Source of the DNA: Penicillium oxalicum
Lineage: Eukaryota; Ascomycota; Eurotiomycetes; Eurotiales; Aspergillaceae
Direction of reading: 5' to 3'
Assembly (NCBI RefSeq): GCF_001723175.1
Contig: NC_064651.1
Location: 992,001-1,056,000, forward strand
Length of the DNA: 64,000 nt
Part shown: positions 22,895 to 34,944 of the stretch, one piece after another
How the letters are laid out: each line of letters starts with the position of its first letter
Numbering within the stretch: the stretch's first letter is position 1
Position numbers and translations under genes: made by a program
The notes under the pieces: model-generated
Databases searched by the model: none
The model's input: the letters and a program-made list of their open reading frames with translations, nothing else
Told to the model about the DNA's origin: nothing

Positions 22895-25644
22895 TCATGC
22901 GATATTGACAAACAAGGTCAGTTTAGTGTTGCGCGACATTGCGTGATCGAGATCCGCGTCGGACGACAGGTCAACATAGCTACCCGAGGCCTCATCTCGG
23001 TACTGCACGATGATATCCTCCTGAATCTTGAGTCGATCGCAGAGCTTATCCTTGAGGTGCGCCAGGCTGACGCCGGCGGGGATACGAATGGCAATCAAGT
23101 CATCCTGGAAGAAAACCTTGACCTTCATTGCGGGCGCGTTGGAATTGGTCGACACCTGCGTCAAGGAGCTTCCTTGTCGGTTCATCGGTGGGGGCACGCT
23201 GCTGGCCAGTCCCGTCGCGGCGACGCCGCCTGGGGTGCGCTGCTGGGATGCCCGATCCGGTCCCGACCCGATCGGGGCCTGTGAGGACTGGCGAGAAGCA
23301 CTGCGCGACTGCTCTAAGCCGGAGGAGGATTGGTGCGACTGATCAGAGTAGCGCGCCTCCTCGCCGAACGCATTGGGATCGATCTCGAAATCACCCGCGC
23401 GGGGCGCAAAGAGCTGGCGCACAAGTTGGCACCGGGAGATGTGGGGAGGCATGGAGAGCAGTTTTTTGATGTATTCGTCGAGATTCTGGCGCCGTCCGTT
23501 GGAAATCGCATCAGTGACGTGGGTCACCGGACCGGGCATGAAGGGCAGGGTGCGAGGACGACCACGGTTGCCGGCTTCGTCGTCGAACTGGGTGAGCAGG
23601 GCAATTTGGAAGTCATAGAAATCGTGATAGTATCGAGACAGCTCCCAGCATCGACCGTCCTCCATCTTGGCTTCGATGATGTACCAATACTTGTCATTGT
23701 CGAAACAGTATCGTGGGATGGACGCCGCCACGGGTGCCAGGAGTGGTTGGTAACTTTGCGATGACGGATGACTCGAGGCCGCTTGGCCGGACAAGGTACT
23801 TTTGCTGACGTTGCGCTGGTGCATTCCCTATTGCGATCGAAGCAAATTCCCCCCACACATGCATTAGACACGGAGAGCAAGAGATAATGGATCGAGGATA
23901 GGCAGTTGCGTGTTGGATGGGACCAGCCTCCAGGGGACAGGGAGAAGAGGGGAATGTCAACTTACAGAATTGATGCCATTTTGGCTCATGCGGCCCGCAC
24001 CGGGGTGCGATGCGCCCATCGACATCTTATCCATGCCCGAGGTCACGGCGACGACGCCGCCGCCCGCGGGCTCGAGCTTTCCCAAGGTGATACTGCTGTT
24101 CTTGTATTCGGCGGTCATCTTCTTCCACTCCTCCACCTTGGGGACGCCGGCGCGGCGCACTGCCTCCAGCGGATCGGTCACGGCCTGACCACTTTGCATG
24201 TCGCGCAATTCGATAAAGGAGACGGGAATCAAGCCCGGACCCCCGAGGCGCCCGATGGGCTTGGCCACGAACCATTCGGGGTTGGACTGCGCGATCACGA
24301 TAATCGCTTCGCCGGCGTGCGCATCCAGTTCGTCGGGTCGCTCAGCCTGGAAATCATACTGGACGATTCCATAGACCATGGCACCTTGACCTTTGAGCGC
24401 AGACATTCTGAAGGCGCCTTGTCGAGAGTTGGGGGTGGTGGTGGAAGAGTCGGAGGTGGGACTGCGATCGGAGAAGCCAGAGTCGTGGTCCTTTTTGTGC
24501 AGGTCCACGGAACCCCCACTATCCCGTTCGGTTTTGCCGATGACCTCAAAGAAGGAGACGGGCACGAGCCCTCGGGCACTAGGGATGAGAGGATTGCAGG
24601 CCTCGTACCAGTCGGGATCGTCCTCTCGACTGATCACGTGGAAAAAGTCTCCCTTGCTGAAGCCGAGTTCCTGGGTGGCGCCAGGCTCTGGTGTATAATC
24701 GTAGAGGGCTTTGATGACCTATGCGCGACCACCCGAGCACGGTGGAAATGTTAGTCTCTGTGTTTCTGTGTTGATTGCGACTTGGCAGGTCTGGATGGTA
24801 ATTTCTCTGTTATTTTTTTTCGCGCTCTCTCTCTCTCTCTGGCCTCTTTATTTTTGGGAGTTCCCGATTTGATTGGGAAGGGGACCGTAGTGGATGCGTG
24901 GTTCTCCAGGACCAGGGACCGTGGGTTTCAATGGATTAGGCAAGGAACCGAAAGGACCGACAGGGGGGGGGAGCCAACCGGTGGAGGAGGACACGGAAGA
25001 AAATGTGATGAGGGGCCAAGCGGGTGGAAAATGGGAAAAGCGTGTCCCGGGTGGGATGGTGGCGGTTGGTGCGAGCCCGTCACAAGTCCCAATCGAGGGC
25101 TGTCTTGGGTCTGTTCTTCGGGGTTCTGGTGGATGCTTGGGGAATGCCAACGTAGGACAGGACGAGAAAGAGAGAGAGAGAGAGAGGGAAGGAGGGGCAA
25201 AGGGTGATGTGGCTGGGGGTCCAGGTTGGAGATAGCCGGGAAACACACAAAGAGAGACAAAAGCAACGGTGGGGGAAAGGATAACCAGCCAACGAAAGGA
25301 GAGGAGATGAAGCCCGCAGGCAGACAAGGGCGAGGCACAAGAACGCTGGAGGCGCAATGGGGTCGCAAAGACTCACTTTTTTGGGCGGCAGAATCGCGAT
25401 GGCGGATTTGGGGGTGATGGAGACGTGATGCTGGTGATGTCGGGGATCTTTCTCTCCCTTCAAGGAGCGTCGGATGGCCTGTCCAGGAGGAAGCGGCAAC
25501 AGTTAGTTGATGGAGATGGAAACCCGTCTCATCCGGCGGGAGCCCGTTTGGCGACGGTCTCTGCGCAGACAGGAGAAGCAGGAGGGGAGACGGTCGAGAT
25601 GGGAGTCGAGAGAAAGAGAGGGAGGTGTGACAGCATACCTTCAT
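22895..25644 (-). CDS. BEM1: Bem1/Scd2-type polarity scaffold (SH3-SH3-PX-PB1)
   Basis: Four exons: 25644-25639 (only Met-Lys), 25478-25377, 24718-23966 and 23827-22895. They encode 597 aa with all phases closed. The scaffold links Cdc42, its exchange factor Cdc24 and PAK kinases at sites of polarised growth and, in filamentous fungi, can also feed the NADPH oxidase. Domains in order: basic N-terminus (MKAIRRSLKGEKDPRHH), first SH3 about 37-98 (VIKALYDYTPEP, ending ARGLVPVSFFEVI), second SH3 about 149-208 (YGIVQYDFQAERPDEL, ending GLIPVSFIEL), PX about 322-435 (PRYCFDNDKYWYIIEAK, GRPRTLPFMPGP) and C-terminal PB1 about 518-597 (MKVKVFFQDDLIAIRIP, ending NTKLTLFVNIA). The second intron (24719-25376) is 658 nt, far above the local norm, and carries two complementary dinucleotide repeats. 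The six-base first exon is supported by the reconstructed N-terminus. Confidence 0.93.
24825..24840 (+). repeat. (CT)8 microsatellite in the BEM1 intron
   Basis: Sixteen bases of alternating CT on the plus strand, so AG repeats in the BEM1 pre-mRNA, about 105 nt before the acceptor of the 658-nt intron. Complementary to the (AG)9 tract at 25169-25186. Confidence 0.9.
25169..25186 (+). repeat. (AG)9 microsatellite in the BEM1 intron
   Basis: Eighteen bases of alternating AG on the plus strand, so CU repeats in the BEM1 pre-mRNA, about 190 nt after the donor of the long intron. Confidence 0.9.
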
Positions 25645-27471
25645 GGCGACCGGAAGGGGGAAGAGAGCGGAATCACAAGATCCTCGTCACGGGATCGAGA
25701 ATGAAGGGTCAAATATAGAAAGGAGAAAGACAAAAAAAAGGAAAGAAAGGAGGGGAAGGTCAAAGGATGGCGAGGAAGAGAGTGAGAAGAGAGCAGTAGA
25801 AGAAGGCTGTCGCGTTTCCTTTCTGGGGGCGTTCCCTCGAAGATCAGCAGAATACACCCACGGCCATCGAGGGGACCAGCGTGGAAGAGTGCGAGGCAGG
25901 GACCGACAGTCGACTCTCACGGCGTGAAAGTTGGGCCACGAGACGATCCTCAGCCGTTCACGGTATACTTGGTGATTCGGAAGAGTGAAGTAGTACAGGA
26001 CGAATGGCCGGACAGACTGTCCTGGCCTCCCGGAGAAATTGAAAGGAAATAGTAATAGGGACTATGGACTCGGAATGAACGTGTGCACAGATTATAGTCA
26101 AGCTCAGCCCAGCGGAGCCCGCAGTCAGGCACACGGGGGCGGTACTGATGGAGGACCAGATGCAAGACGAGATACACCTTGGACCCTATGAGCATCCGCG
26201 TGTGAACGTGCTCGTGCCGAGAATGATTCCCGGGGAGTCGAGAGTCGATCCAATGGAGGCAAGGCGCCGAGCGAAAGTACAAAAGAGACGCTGTATCCAC
26301 GGATCTCATGGGCCAACCCGTCACGAACAAAGCACAGGCGGCGGGTTGAAAGTGCAACCACGGGCTGGACTAGATCGAGATCGTGCAGCGGGGAGGGAGG
26401 ACCAAGTCACTTCTGGTAGGAAGGATCGGAGCATCAGAGAGGCTGAGACCGGTGGAATAAAGTCCAATCGAAAGATTACAAAGAGGATCATTCAGTCTGG
26501 GGAAAGAGGGGAGAGAGATGGGCGACCTGCTTTTTAGTACGATCTTGCATGCTACCAAAGAGGCGTCTCATCATTCCACAGCCGTGAGGCGCTGGTCTGG
26601 CCCTGAAAGGCACGTGGAGATGACGGGACGAATCCCCTGGACAAAGAAGATGGCCAGGAAGTCATTTTCCTGCCGATGAATAGGACCAAGTCTGGAACCC
26701 AGGACCGTGGATCATCGACCACCGTCTCCTTGTGGCAATAATGATGCATGCCCTCCTACGGGAATGATGGAATGGGCGACCGATTCAGACATGGTCCCCG
26801 GAGGGCAGATGGAGCCGCCCGAGGATGGGGAGGCTGGAGACTGGAGACCGGAGACGCGCTGGGTGGACAATTGGACCGATCAGGGAACAGCAAGCGGAGA
26901 AAGAGAGAATAGCATCGCAGAAGATGGCGAACATCTTGCGCTACCGACGGATAGGTTGTTCCAGAGTCCACGCGATCACCGGGTTTCCCAACAGGACTCG
27001 GACTCCGGGGTATTTGAAGTACAAGTCACCTTGACACTCACAACTCTTCTGGATCACGCGATCTCCATTAAGCTGGGGGCCATGGCCCCCAGCTGCAGGT
27101 GAGCACCCCGTCTGCCTTGCACCCGTACCTGAATTCAGCAAGGCTCGCTTTGTTTGCTTCTCCCTGGTGGACTCGAGGTCCGATGGACTATCGGCGCTTG
27201 TAGATTCCTCGGCGTGGAGGCTGATAAGGCCCGGACGCATCCAACCCGATGGAAGTCTGGTAGAGTCGTCCTCTCCCTGCTATCAAACGTACTGTCTATA
27301 GCCTCCGTACTGTGTATTCGTTTAAACCTCCTATATAACCCACGTATTCGCGACCAATCCTTTAAAAATCCCAGTTTTCAACACCGATTCCATCTATCAT
27401 CGCCCAAGAACGAAAAAGAAAACAAAAATCCATCATATCAGTAAGGAGAGTGGACCAGCGCAGATTCAAAT
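25645..27471. other. Intergenic region upstream of the BEM1-type gene
   Basis: About 1.8 kb. Purine-rich on the plus strand near 25500-25800, forming the BEM1 promoter and leader. Plus-strand frames at 26148-26537 and 26707-27102 have no recognisable product. A TATA-like box (CTATATAACCC) near 27330 precedes the small candidate gene at 27472. Confidence 0.5.
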
Positions 27472-27900
27472 ATGACCATGCAAATGCAGCTCCCCGACTC
27501 CCCGATGCAAAGCAGCCTCTTTGGACCCTCGACCTCCCAGACCAGAGAAAGATCACCCGTCGGGCTCCTCCCGCTGCGCAGGTGTGTCCCATGGCTCATG
27601 ATAAGAAATAACAAAAAAGAAGGCTTCTGGGTTCTACCATTCCATGGTTTTGGCGCTCCAGTCTTACCCGTGGCTCATGAAGAATCGCCGAACCGGCAAT
27701 TCCCAAAAACAAAAACCAAAAAAATCGATTGCGCCAAAGATACGCCCGACGGGCTGAAGAAATGGGTTACATACACTGAGACAAGTGCTGGGCTTATTAT
27801 TGGGTTCATCCAATCCGACTTCTACTATCTATGGCCGATCAGACCCAAGGTGAGGAAGAGCGAAGATGATAAGGAAAGGAAAATTAGAGTACTTGTGTAA
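27472..27900 (+). CDS. Hypothetical small protein, gene model uncertain
   Basis: An ATG at 27472 opens a frame whose first 36 codons (MTMQMQLPDSPMQSSLFG...) show the strong C/G third-base bias of real exons in this window. A TATA-like box and an A-rich leader lie upstream. Read straight through, it ends at 27900 (142 aa) but loses coding character. An intron at 27582-27661 (GTGTGT to CTCCAG) would join it to a basic tail, SYPWLMKNRRTG...SIAPKIRPTG, stopping at 27755-27757. That tail is one base out of phase with exon 1. I do not recognise the product. Either the tail is chance, or one base is missing at the junction, or the true start is elsewhere. Confidence 0.35.
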   Translation: MTMQMQLPDSPMQSSLFGPSTSQTRERSPVGLLPLRRCVPWLMIRNNKKEGFWVLPFHGFGAPVLPVAHEESPNRQFPKTKTKKIDCAKDTPDGLKKWVTYTETSAGLIIGFIQSDFYYLWPIRPKVRKSEDDKERKIRVLV

Positions 27901-29811
27901 GTAAGAGACATCCCAAACAGGCGCATGGCTAGCTGGAATTGATGAGATGGAAGTGATGCTGTCAAAGTTTCTACGCTTGCTTGGACTGGTATGGAAGAAG
28001 ATTTTTGGCCGGTCGCCGTGGTGCGCAAATTAGGTATACGGTTGGAACCTACAATCTTCCAGGTTCCGATGGTCGTTTCCGGCATTTACAGTGCTGGAAG
28101 GTGATCAAGTAGGGAAGCATCGAGTTGAGATGGTGTCCCTCGAGCTTGAATTGAGGTCCTAACCCTGTTCCTTCTGCACACTACCCTGGTAATCCTTTTT
28201 TAGGTCAACGTACTACAGGAGGTATAATGGTAGTCTGAAGAGCACTATTGTCAGTGAAGACATGATTACCTATTAGGTCGTCTGTCTGATAGATTCCATC
28301 AAAATAACCTATCCCACATATCTGCCTCCACACCCCTCCTCGAAAGATTTAAATAAACATACAATCACAGAGTACCATACATAGTACTCCCACCTAAGTA
28401 TCATAGGTGGTGCTTTGACAGCATGACGGGAGAAGCATTGTAGCCCACTATACCTCAATAGACACCTTACCTTGCCGACGCCCTTTCCACTCCAAGGAAA
28501 GCCGAGTCTATTGAGTCTGTCCCTTACTTTACAAAGGTAGTCCTCCAGCAACCTACCTACCTATCGCCTACATTGTGAACCCTTGAAATCTAGATGCTTT
28601 CCTTTTGAGTCATATATGGGACATCACAGATTATCCGATAACGACTCATTCGCACCCACAGTGTGACGGATCCAACTACCCAAAATGCTAAGATACTCTC
28701 ACGGTGGGAGGAGAAAGATGGGACGCGGACTTTCCACTGCATCACTCCCCATGGACGGTGGGCTCATGAGACCCATGTGGTGGAGCAGACGAGGTTTATT
28801 TTCCATGGGCGTGGAAGACGGAGACGGAGGCGGTTGCGTGGACGTCTCCGGTGGGTACATGTAGAGATCACGAAAAGAAGCAAGCGGGTCCACCCGTTCT
28901 GAAGTGTGAGGTGACTGGAACCGAGCCAGTAAAGGACTACTTACCGCATATGGCGGTGTCCTACATCCATCGTGAATTTCTTTGTTCATACTATTCCAAG
29001 AAAGCTTGCATGATCCTGATTAGGAGGAATGGCTTGGCCACACACGTGCAAGGACATATCGGTCTTGGCGAACTTGTCAGGTGAAGCCGAGAGCCTTCCA
29101 GCGGAGGACTTCGAGACGGGGCGCTGAAGAAACTTGGCAAAGATATGTTGCCGAGTAGGTGCTACGCATTAATAGGGTTGAATAATTTCAAGTGAATTTT
29201 TTTTTCCATTGCAGGTAGATCCAAAAGGTATATACGCAGAGTAGGTGGAACTATGGCTACTGGGGCTGGAACTGTACCTCGACACCCAGCGTCGATCGAA
29301 AAAAAAACGCCCCCATTCGCAAACCCAACGCTCTTGCAAAAACAAAAAACAAAACCGATGGAAGGAAGCAGAGGCGGGAGGGTATTAGTATTTTGGCAGT
29401 CCATCGATTGCTCCAGATCCGTGCCGATCTGGATCGGATGCACACCGAGGTGTTGACATGATCCACAACGGGGAAACGTCATCATGCCAATTGCCAGGGT
29501 CAAGACCATGAGCAAGGCTTTTCAGAGTTCGGCAAACAGTGGAAGCATGCTGCTCTCAATCGACTGGAAAACAAGCCAAACGTGCAACGCCAAGGGAAGA
29601 TGAATCCACAAACAACGCCCAACGCTGCCAGTTGCGAGAAAATGACAGAGCCAGAAAGCCTTGAGCTGACATGCAGTTGGTTCCGAATCAACTCAGCAGA
29701 CCGTGGTCCTCGTTGTCACATCTCTAGATCTCAAAGAAAATGAAGAAGTAGATTCGGCCACTGGGAGGCTCTAAAATCCCGGAGCCACAGAAAGGTGGGG
29801 GACCAAGCCAA
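27901..29811. other. Intergenic region, no gene seen
   Basis: About 1.9 kb between the small candidate gene and the 3' end of the THP3-type gene. Only short frames with no recognisable product; no tRNA-like B box, long inverted repeat or microsatellite noticed. Confidence 0.55.
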
Positions 29812-31510
29812 CTAGATCTGACCTTTGATGTCAACAACGCGATGGGCCTCAGCTTTAGCGGCCTCGAACATGGGGCCAGCTTTGCTAGTCAACAGCCTCA
29901 CGGTCCCCTCCTTCTCCTGGAAAACCTCTGCAGATGAGTGATCCAGAACAAAGCGTGCAGCCTGCTCATCCGACTCAAAGCCAAGCTCTTCGGTGATGAA
30001 ACGGAGCTTGACATCCGGTTTGTACCTGACCAAATCAAATTAGCAAAGGCGAGAGCAAACGTGGGTAGCAGGTGGAAAGAGGCGGACAACTCACGCTCTA
30101 CAGATTGAAGACAAAGCAGTCAACCGCTCTCGATCAACAAACATGTCCATAAGATATGCGCCCATGTTCGGGGTATCCAAGTAAAGCTGGAAGAAGCGGT
30201 GATAATTGCCGAGGGCAAGCGCGGAGCGAACATCAAGGGCGTGCTTCACAGCGCTCGACTTCTTGTCATCTGCGCTCACATCGGCTAGTGCATCGTTCAT
30301 GGCGGTCCAATTCCGAGTGTAGATGAAATAGAGAATACGATAGGCCTTGAACTCCGTCGGATGTCCACCGAGCTTCTGCTCATATAGAACTCGAAGCTGG
30401 GTCTGACACTGATTATACTCACCGAGATCCCCCTTCTCCAAGGCAATTCGAGCGTGAATCTCGTACACAAGGACCGTGAATTCGTTACGGATATGCTGCA
30501 CCGTCAGATCCTGGCGGAGGGACTTGAATTGATCGCAAATATAGGTGTAGTTGGCCTCTTGCTTCCACTTCTTCTTCAATAGATCCAAGGCCTTTTGAAG
30601 CACAGGTAACGGGCGGACAGTATCCGGATTGGGTGCCGAAGTCAGGCGGAAGTAATTCTTCTCCAGAGTCTGACAGCGTCCAACCACGGGTCCCTGATTT
30701 TGACCGGCACTGCGCGATAGAGGCGGATCCACTGGGGACGAAGTACCAGAGGGGCCGTAATTGACGCCAGCGCCTTCAAAGCGTCTGCGCCTCATCTCCA
30801 AATTAGCTCTTGACTTACTAGAATCATCCAGCGTCATTCGTGATTTCTTCTCTGTGGATGGGTGAGTAGTTCGGTCTTCAGATCGGTTGTGATGGTTAGT
30901 TTTTTTCCAAGGTGGCGAGTCGTCTCCGCGCTGCTGCTGACTGAAGTCGGTCGGTTTTCTCTTGCGATTGGGGTCATTGGAGGAGGTAAGTGGGCTGGCG
31001 CTTGCCCAAGTCGAAACAGCCGGGTTGGCCAACACTCTGTTACGGTCATTTTGAATCATGACCTGGGGCAGCGCTGTGCGCTCCCAGTCGATTATATGAA
31101 GCTTGTTGCGATCAGCCGCTTCCGTGATGACCTGACGCAATTTCTCTTGAATTTCGGCATGGCTGACGCTGGAGATCTGATTTTCGGGGGCAAAGCAGCG
31201 TTGCACGTAATGGCGCACGGCCGGGGGAAATTCGATTCGGGGCCGCGCCGGTTCTGCCGCTGTAGGCATGGTTGTTGGTACGGCGTGATTACCGGTGGAT
31301 GGCGTTGATGCAGTCTTGTTTGGAGCGAGGCTACGACGTGCTTGAACCGGTATGTATGCAGGAGTTGCTGGCTGAGTGTGAGCAAGACCGAACCAAATGA
31401 GCGGGTGAAGCGAAGCAAAAGTACAAGTACTTACCAGAAGAATGATAAGCGGTAGGAGTCGAGGAGGGTGCAGCAGCGGTCGCGCGCCACGGGGGAACAC
31501 TTGAGTTCAT
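29812..31510 (-). CDS. THP3: SAC3/GANP/THP3-domain protein (Thp3/LENG8-like)
   Basis: Three exons, 31510-31435, 31367-30095 and 30025-29812, give 520 aa with closed phases. The first exon starts MNSSVPPWRATAAAP at an ATG that a single-exon reading misses. In yeast, Thp3 with Csn12 acts in transcription elongation, mRNP formation and splicing; human LENG8 is the relative. The N-terminal ~270 residues are low-complexity, with a basic stretch KRKPTDFSQQQRG like a nuclear signal. From about residue 280 the SAC3/GANP core is clear: EKNYFRLTSAPNPDTVRPLP, NYTYICDQFKSLRQDLTVQ, VYEIHARIALEKGDLGEYNQ, GHPTEFKAYRILYFIYTRN, and a PCI-like C-terminus (FITEELGFESDEQAARFVLD). It shares a 539-bp divergent promoter with VPS36. 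Confidence 0.9.
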
Positions 31511-32049
31511 GCCGAAAGTCTAGAAGTACGGGGGTTTCTGGGGAAGGGATTTTTCTTGATGCAAAGGGGAAGTGAGGGAGAGCGAGAACGAGAGGGCCGA
31601 CAGAGCAGGCGAGCGGGAGCCGCAGATCAGAACGATAAGAAACAGAGAGATGAGACTACGAAGAACACTGCAGTCCGAAGGCAACAGTCACTGGGTTCTA
31701 GCAAACTAGCCTCGAAAAGGGACTCGTCGTACTGATACCAAGGCTTGGGATAGATCAAATGAACCTCTCGGCGGATCGTGGGAAAAAAGTGGCACGTTGA
31801 GCGGTCAAGGCAAGTATCACGCGTGACCTCCCGCCCTGGAGCCTGCCCTTAGGCTCCCACCAGGCTCAAATCAGGCAGTCAACCAGCTCGCTTACGTGGA
31901 CATCACTCACGGCGGCCGAATAAATGCACGGAGTTTCTATTTTTCCGGCGTATTCCCCCGGATTATCTCATGATCAGCGACGCCATGTTCGGTATGGAAG
32001 AGACAGACAGCGTCAAAGCGAGTGTCCTATCGTGTATGCTTCTTGCTAG
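31511..32049. promoter_or_regulatory. Divergent promoter between THP3 and VPS36
   Basis: Start codons of the two oppositely oriented genes are 539 bases apart, so both promoters must lie here. I see no strong TATA box, as is common for housekeeping fungal promoters. Shared control is possible but not shown. Confidence 0.6.
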
Positions 32050-34017
32050 ATGTTTTTCAAGCCTTTGGATTTGACTACTGCATTGCGACCGCTATTGTTG
32101 CCTGACGAGACGCTTCTTTTTGTCCAGGACGCGGTGGGGTTGTACGAGGGGTAAAGTGCCCCCCCCACTCTACTTTGAATCCGCCGAGTTGATCTAATCT
32201 CCATTTACGTGACATCGGTGATGCGAGCAGGAAATACAAGATCCCTGACTTTCAAAATGGACACGCCTACTTGACCTCTCACCGGGTGTGCTATGTTTCT
32301 GCTGAAGAGCCACGTAAACATTCTGTCGGCATTGAACTGAAGGAAGTCGATCGTGTGGAATATCAGGTGAGTGTCCAGTCCCGTGTTGCCCAGATGAGTC
32401 TTCGGGGCTGGGTTGACCATATGTCAGGCGCGCTTCCTAAAATCATCGCCAAAAATCACGATATATCCTAAGCCCCAAAAAGGAAAGCTCGAAAACAAGA
32501 GGGACGCGACTGGCGCTGCCGCTGTGTCCACTCCTCAGTCCAGCCAGCTCAGTGTTCCACCGTCATCACCTCGACCCCAACTCATCGGCGCTCAGCCGCC
32601 CACCTCGCCCAAACCGGTGAACGCGACCTGGGTCTGCCCGATATGTTCCTTCTCCAATCCTGTGCCATCTAATTTCGACCCGGCCACAGCCACTGCAAAT
32701 ACCCCCCTGCCGCCATGTCTGGCATGCGGCATCAAACCACCACTGGCTACGGTGCTCAAGGCAGCGATCAGTGCCGCCACAAATCGGGAGTCTCCGGTAC
32801 CCACTGCAGGTATCCCTGACACAGTGACACCTTCAACGTCACAAATAGATGGTTCCTTGAGCTCTTGGACCGCTGGTAAGGTAGAACCATGTCCTCGGTG
32901 TACCTTTGTAAATCATCCCTCTCTGGTTGAATGTGAGATTTGTGGTGCGTCACTGTCAACCGGAGGGGGTCTCTCTCAGGTTCACGGGATGAATCGCGTC
33001 GACTCACCGGCCCCGTTCTTTGCGCAGTCCCACATCGTCAACTCGGAAGTGACAGACAGCATTAAGTTGTCCTTTCGAAATGGCGGGGAGAAGACCTTCC
33101 ATGAGAGGCTCAAGGGGGCGTTGGTACAGAGAACTTGGCTCTTACAGAACGCACCGCCAGTACCACCCCCTTCTAGCATGACTGCATCGTCCAAGAACGC
33201 AGCTGCTGACGCTGTAGAAAGTCAACAGCCTTCGGCGCCACGGAGTACGATGGTGGGCATTGCAGGCTTAGAGCGACGAGGACTGGAAACGCGCATGAAC
33301 AATCAATTAGTGATCGGTAACGCGTTTGAAGACCTGGAGGCGTTGATGGCTTCTGCAAAACAAATCGTCGCTCTTGCCGAGACTCTGGCACGAGAATCCG
33401 GAATGAACAGTAATGGAGGGACTTCTACAGAAACCAATGCTGTTCTCTCCGAGTCCGTTGCAGCCTTAGGCATGGTCACTACGAAAGACATGCTAAGCTC
33501 TGGATCCGAGAATCTCTATCTTTCAGAGCTGTCCCGAGACCTAGCGGAGTACCTGACCGATGATCGCAAAGGCATCCTTCAGCGTGAGGGTGGCATCATG
33601 AGCCTGATCGATCTTTGGGCCGTGTTCAATCGGTCCCGGAACGGAGTGGAGCTCATTAGTCCCTCCGACTTTCAACGAGCGGCCGAATTGTGGGAGAAGC
33701 TCAAGCTTCCCGTACGCCTGCGACGATTTAAAAGCGGCCTCCTCGTGGTTCAGCGCTACGACTGGAGTGACGAGAAAACCATCCGTCAATTACAGGATTG
33801 GCTGGAAGAATTGCGCCGTTTACCGCCCGATGAATCTGTATCCTGGGATTGGTCGACGTTTGGTCGAGCTATCACAGCGCAGGAGACAGCTCAACGATTC
33901 AAATGGAGCGTTGGTGTAGCCTCTGAAGAGCTCGAAATGGCTGAGGATCGTGGAATTTTGTGTCGCGAAGAAGGCATCGAGGGATTACGGTTCTGGAGTA
34001 ATTATCTGGTTTCATAG
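32050..34017 (+). CDS. VPS36: Vacuolar protein sorting protein 36 (ESCRT-II)
   Basis: Three exons, 32050-32150, 32231-32366 and 32428-34017, encode 608 aa with closed phases. Vps36 is the ESCRT-II subunit that binds ubiquitinated cargo and PI3P on endosomes. The N-terminal GLUE domain starts MFFKPLDLTTALRPLLLPDE and continues KYKIPDFQNGHAYLTSHRVC. As in yeast, it is interrupted by zinc fingers: WVCPICSFSNP with CLACG (about residues 151-185) and CPRCTFVNHPSLVECEIC (about 236-253). GLUE then resumes (IKLSFRNGGEKTFHERLKGAL). The C-terminal EAP30/winged-helix part includes LYLSELSRDLAEYL, GIMSLIDLWAVFNRSRNGVE and SGLLVVQRYDWSDE, and ends with the conserved EDRGILCREEGIEGLRFW. Low-complexity Ser/Pro/Ala linkers separate these blocks. 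Confidence 0.95.
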
Positions 34018-34944
34018 ATGTGACCACGGAATGATGAGCCATTATGCGCATATAGAGGAGCGCAAATAGGTCTGTTGTCAAGCTCTCCAGTGATTGCACA
34101 GTGCTTGTGTATAGAATTTTGCCTGTCTCCCTATCAGCCACCAGGTCGCATTTCAGCATATCCACAACGGTGTTCTCACACATTACTTACTACCTGCCAC
34201 GAAGGCAAGGCAACCTGGTCCTCGGTCGCCTCGTGACCTGCGGTTGGCTAAGACTCTTCGATGAGGCACCACAGCCCAAAAGGGGAATCAATGACGTCTC
34301 ATTCGCCGATTCCAGCTGCCAAATGACAAGGTTATTGCGGGGAATCGGGGTAGTTTGCTTCTCTGATTGGCTGCATGAGCACCCCGGATCACCCTCCATC
34401 GGACCCACCCCGTCCGTCAGTCCCAGTGTAGGGAGGAGTGCCCTACTGTAGGTACCTCTAAAGTACTGTATCCTACTGTACCCTCGCAGCCAGTACATCC
34501 CCGCATCGGAGTGCTCTGGTCCATGAACCGCCGGCGGGATTGGGCGGCACCAGCGGGCATCGCATCTCAGCACCTTCGGGCGCCCTTCTTTAACCGGCCC
34601 TTCCCCCCTCTTTTTCTTCAACCTCTGGTCCTCTTCACCTGCAAAATTCCTCGCGGCTCGCTCAAAGCTGTGCACGAATACAGCCCGCTCGTTGGCTTGA
34701 AACCCTCTTACTATCCCCAACCTACCAGTCAATCCCACTATAGTACTAGATCCCCAGCTCGTGTGGCCTCGGCTTGACATGATCGTCAGTGTAGGAGAGT
34801 CTTCACTAGCAAGAGCTCTTCCTCTGGTACCTACAATCTTTATCCTCTCTCGGTGACCCAACCTTCTTCTGTCTCTATTTTTTCCATCGAGAAATATTGG
34901 AGATTTCGCTTTAAACGTTCAAAATCCAGCGTGCTCTGCTCATC
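34018..34944. other. Intergenic region upstream of the 34945 gene
   Basis: No supported gene. A 223-codon minus-strand frame (34190-34861) has no domain, and its Arg/Ser-rich sequence looks like chance. The stretch near 34438-34490 repeats CTACTGTA/GTACC words of the kind scattered through fungal intergenic DNA. Confidence 0.55.

Noticed and set aside
24928..25644. 238-codon minus-strand frame starting at the BEM1 ATG
   Set aside because: It reads through the first and second BEM1 introns; the spliced exons give the conserved MKAIRRSLKGEKD N-terminus instead.
34190..34861. 223-codon minus-strand frame
   Set aside because: Lies in the promoter of the 34945 gene, with no domain and no splice partner.
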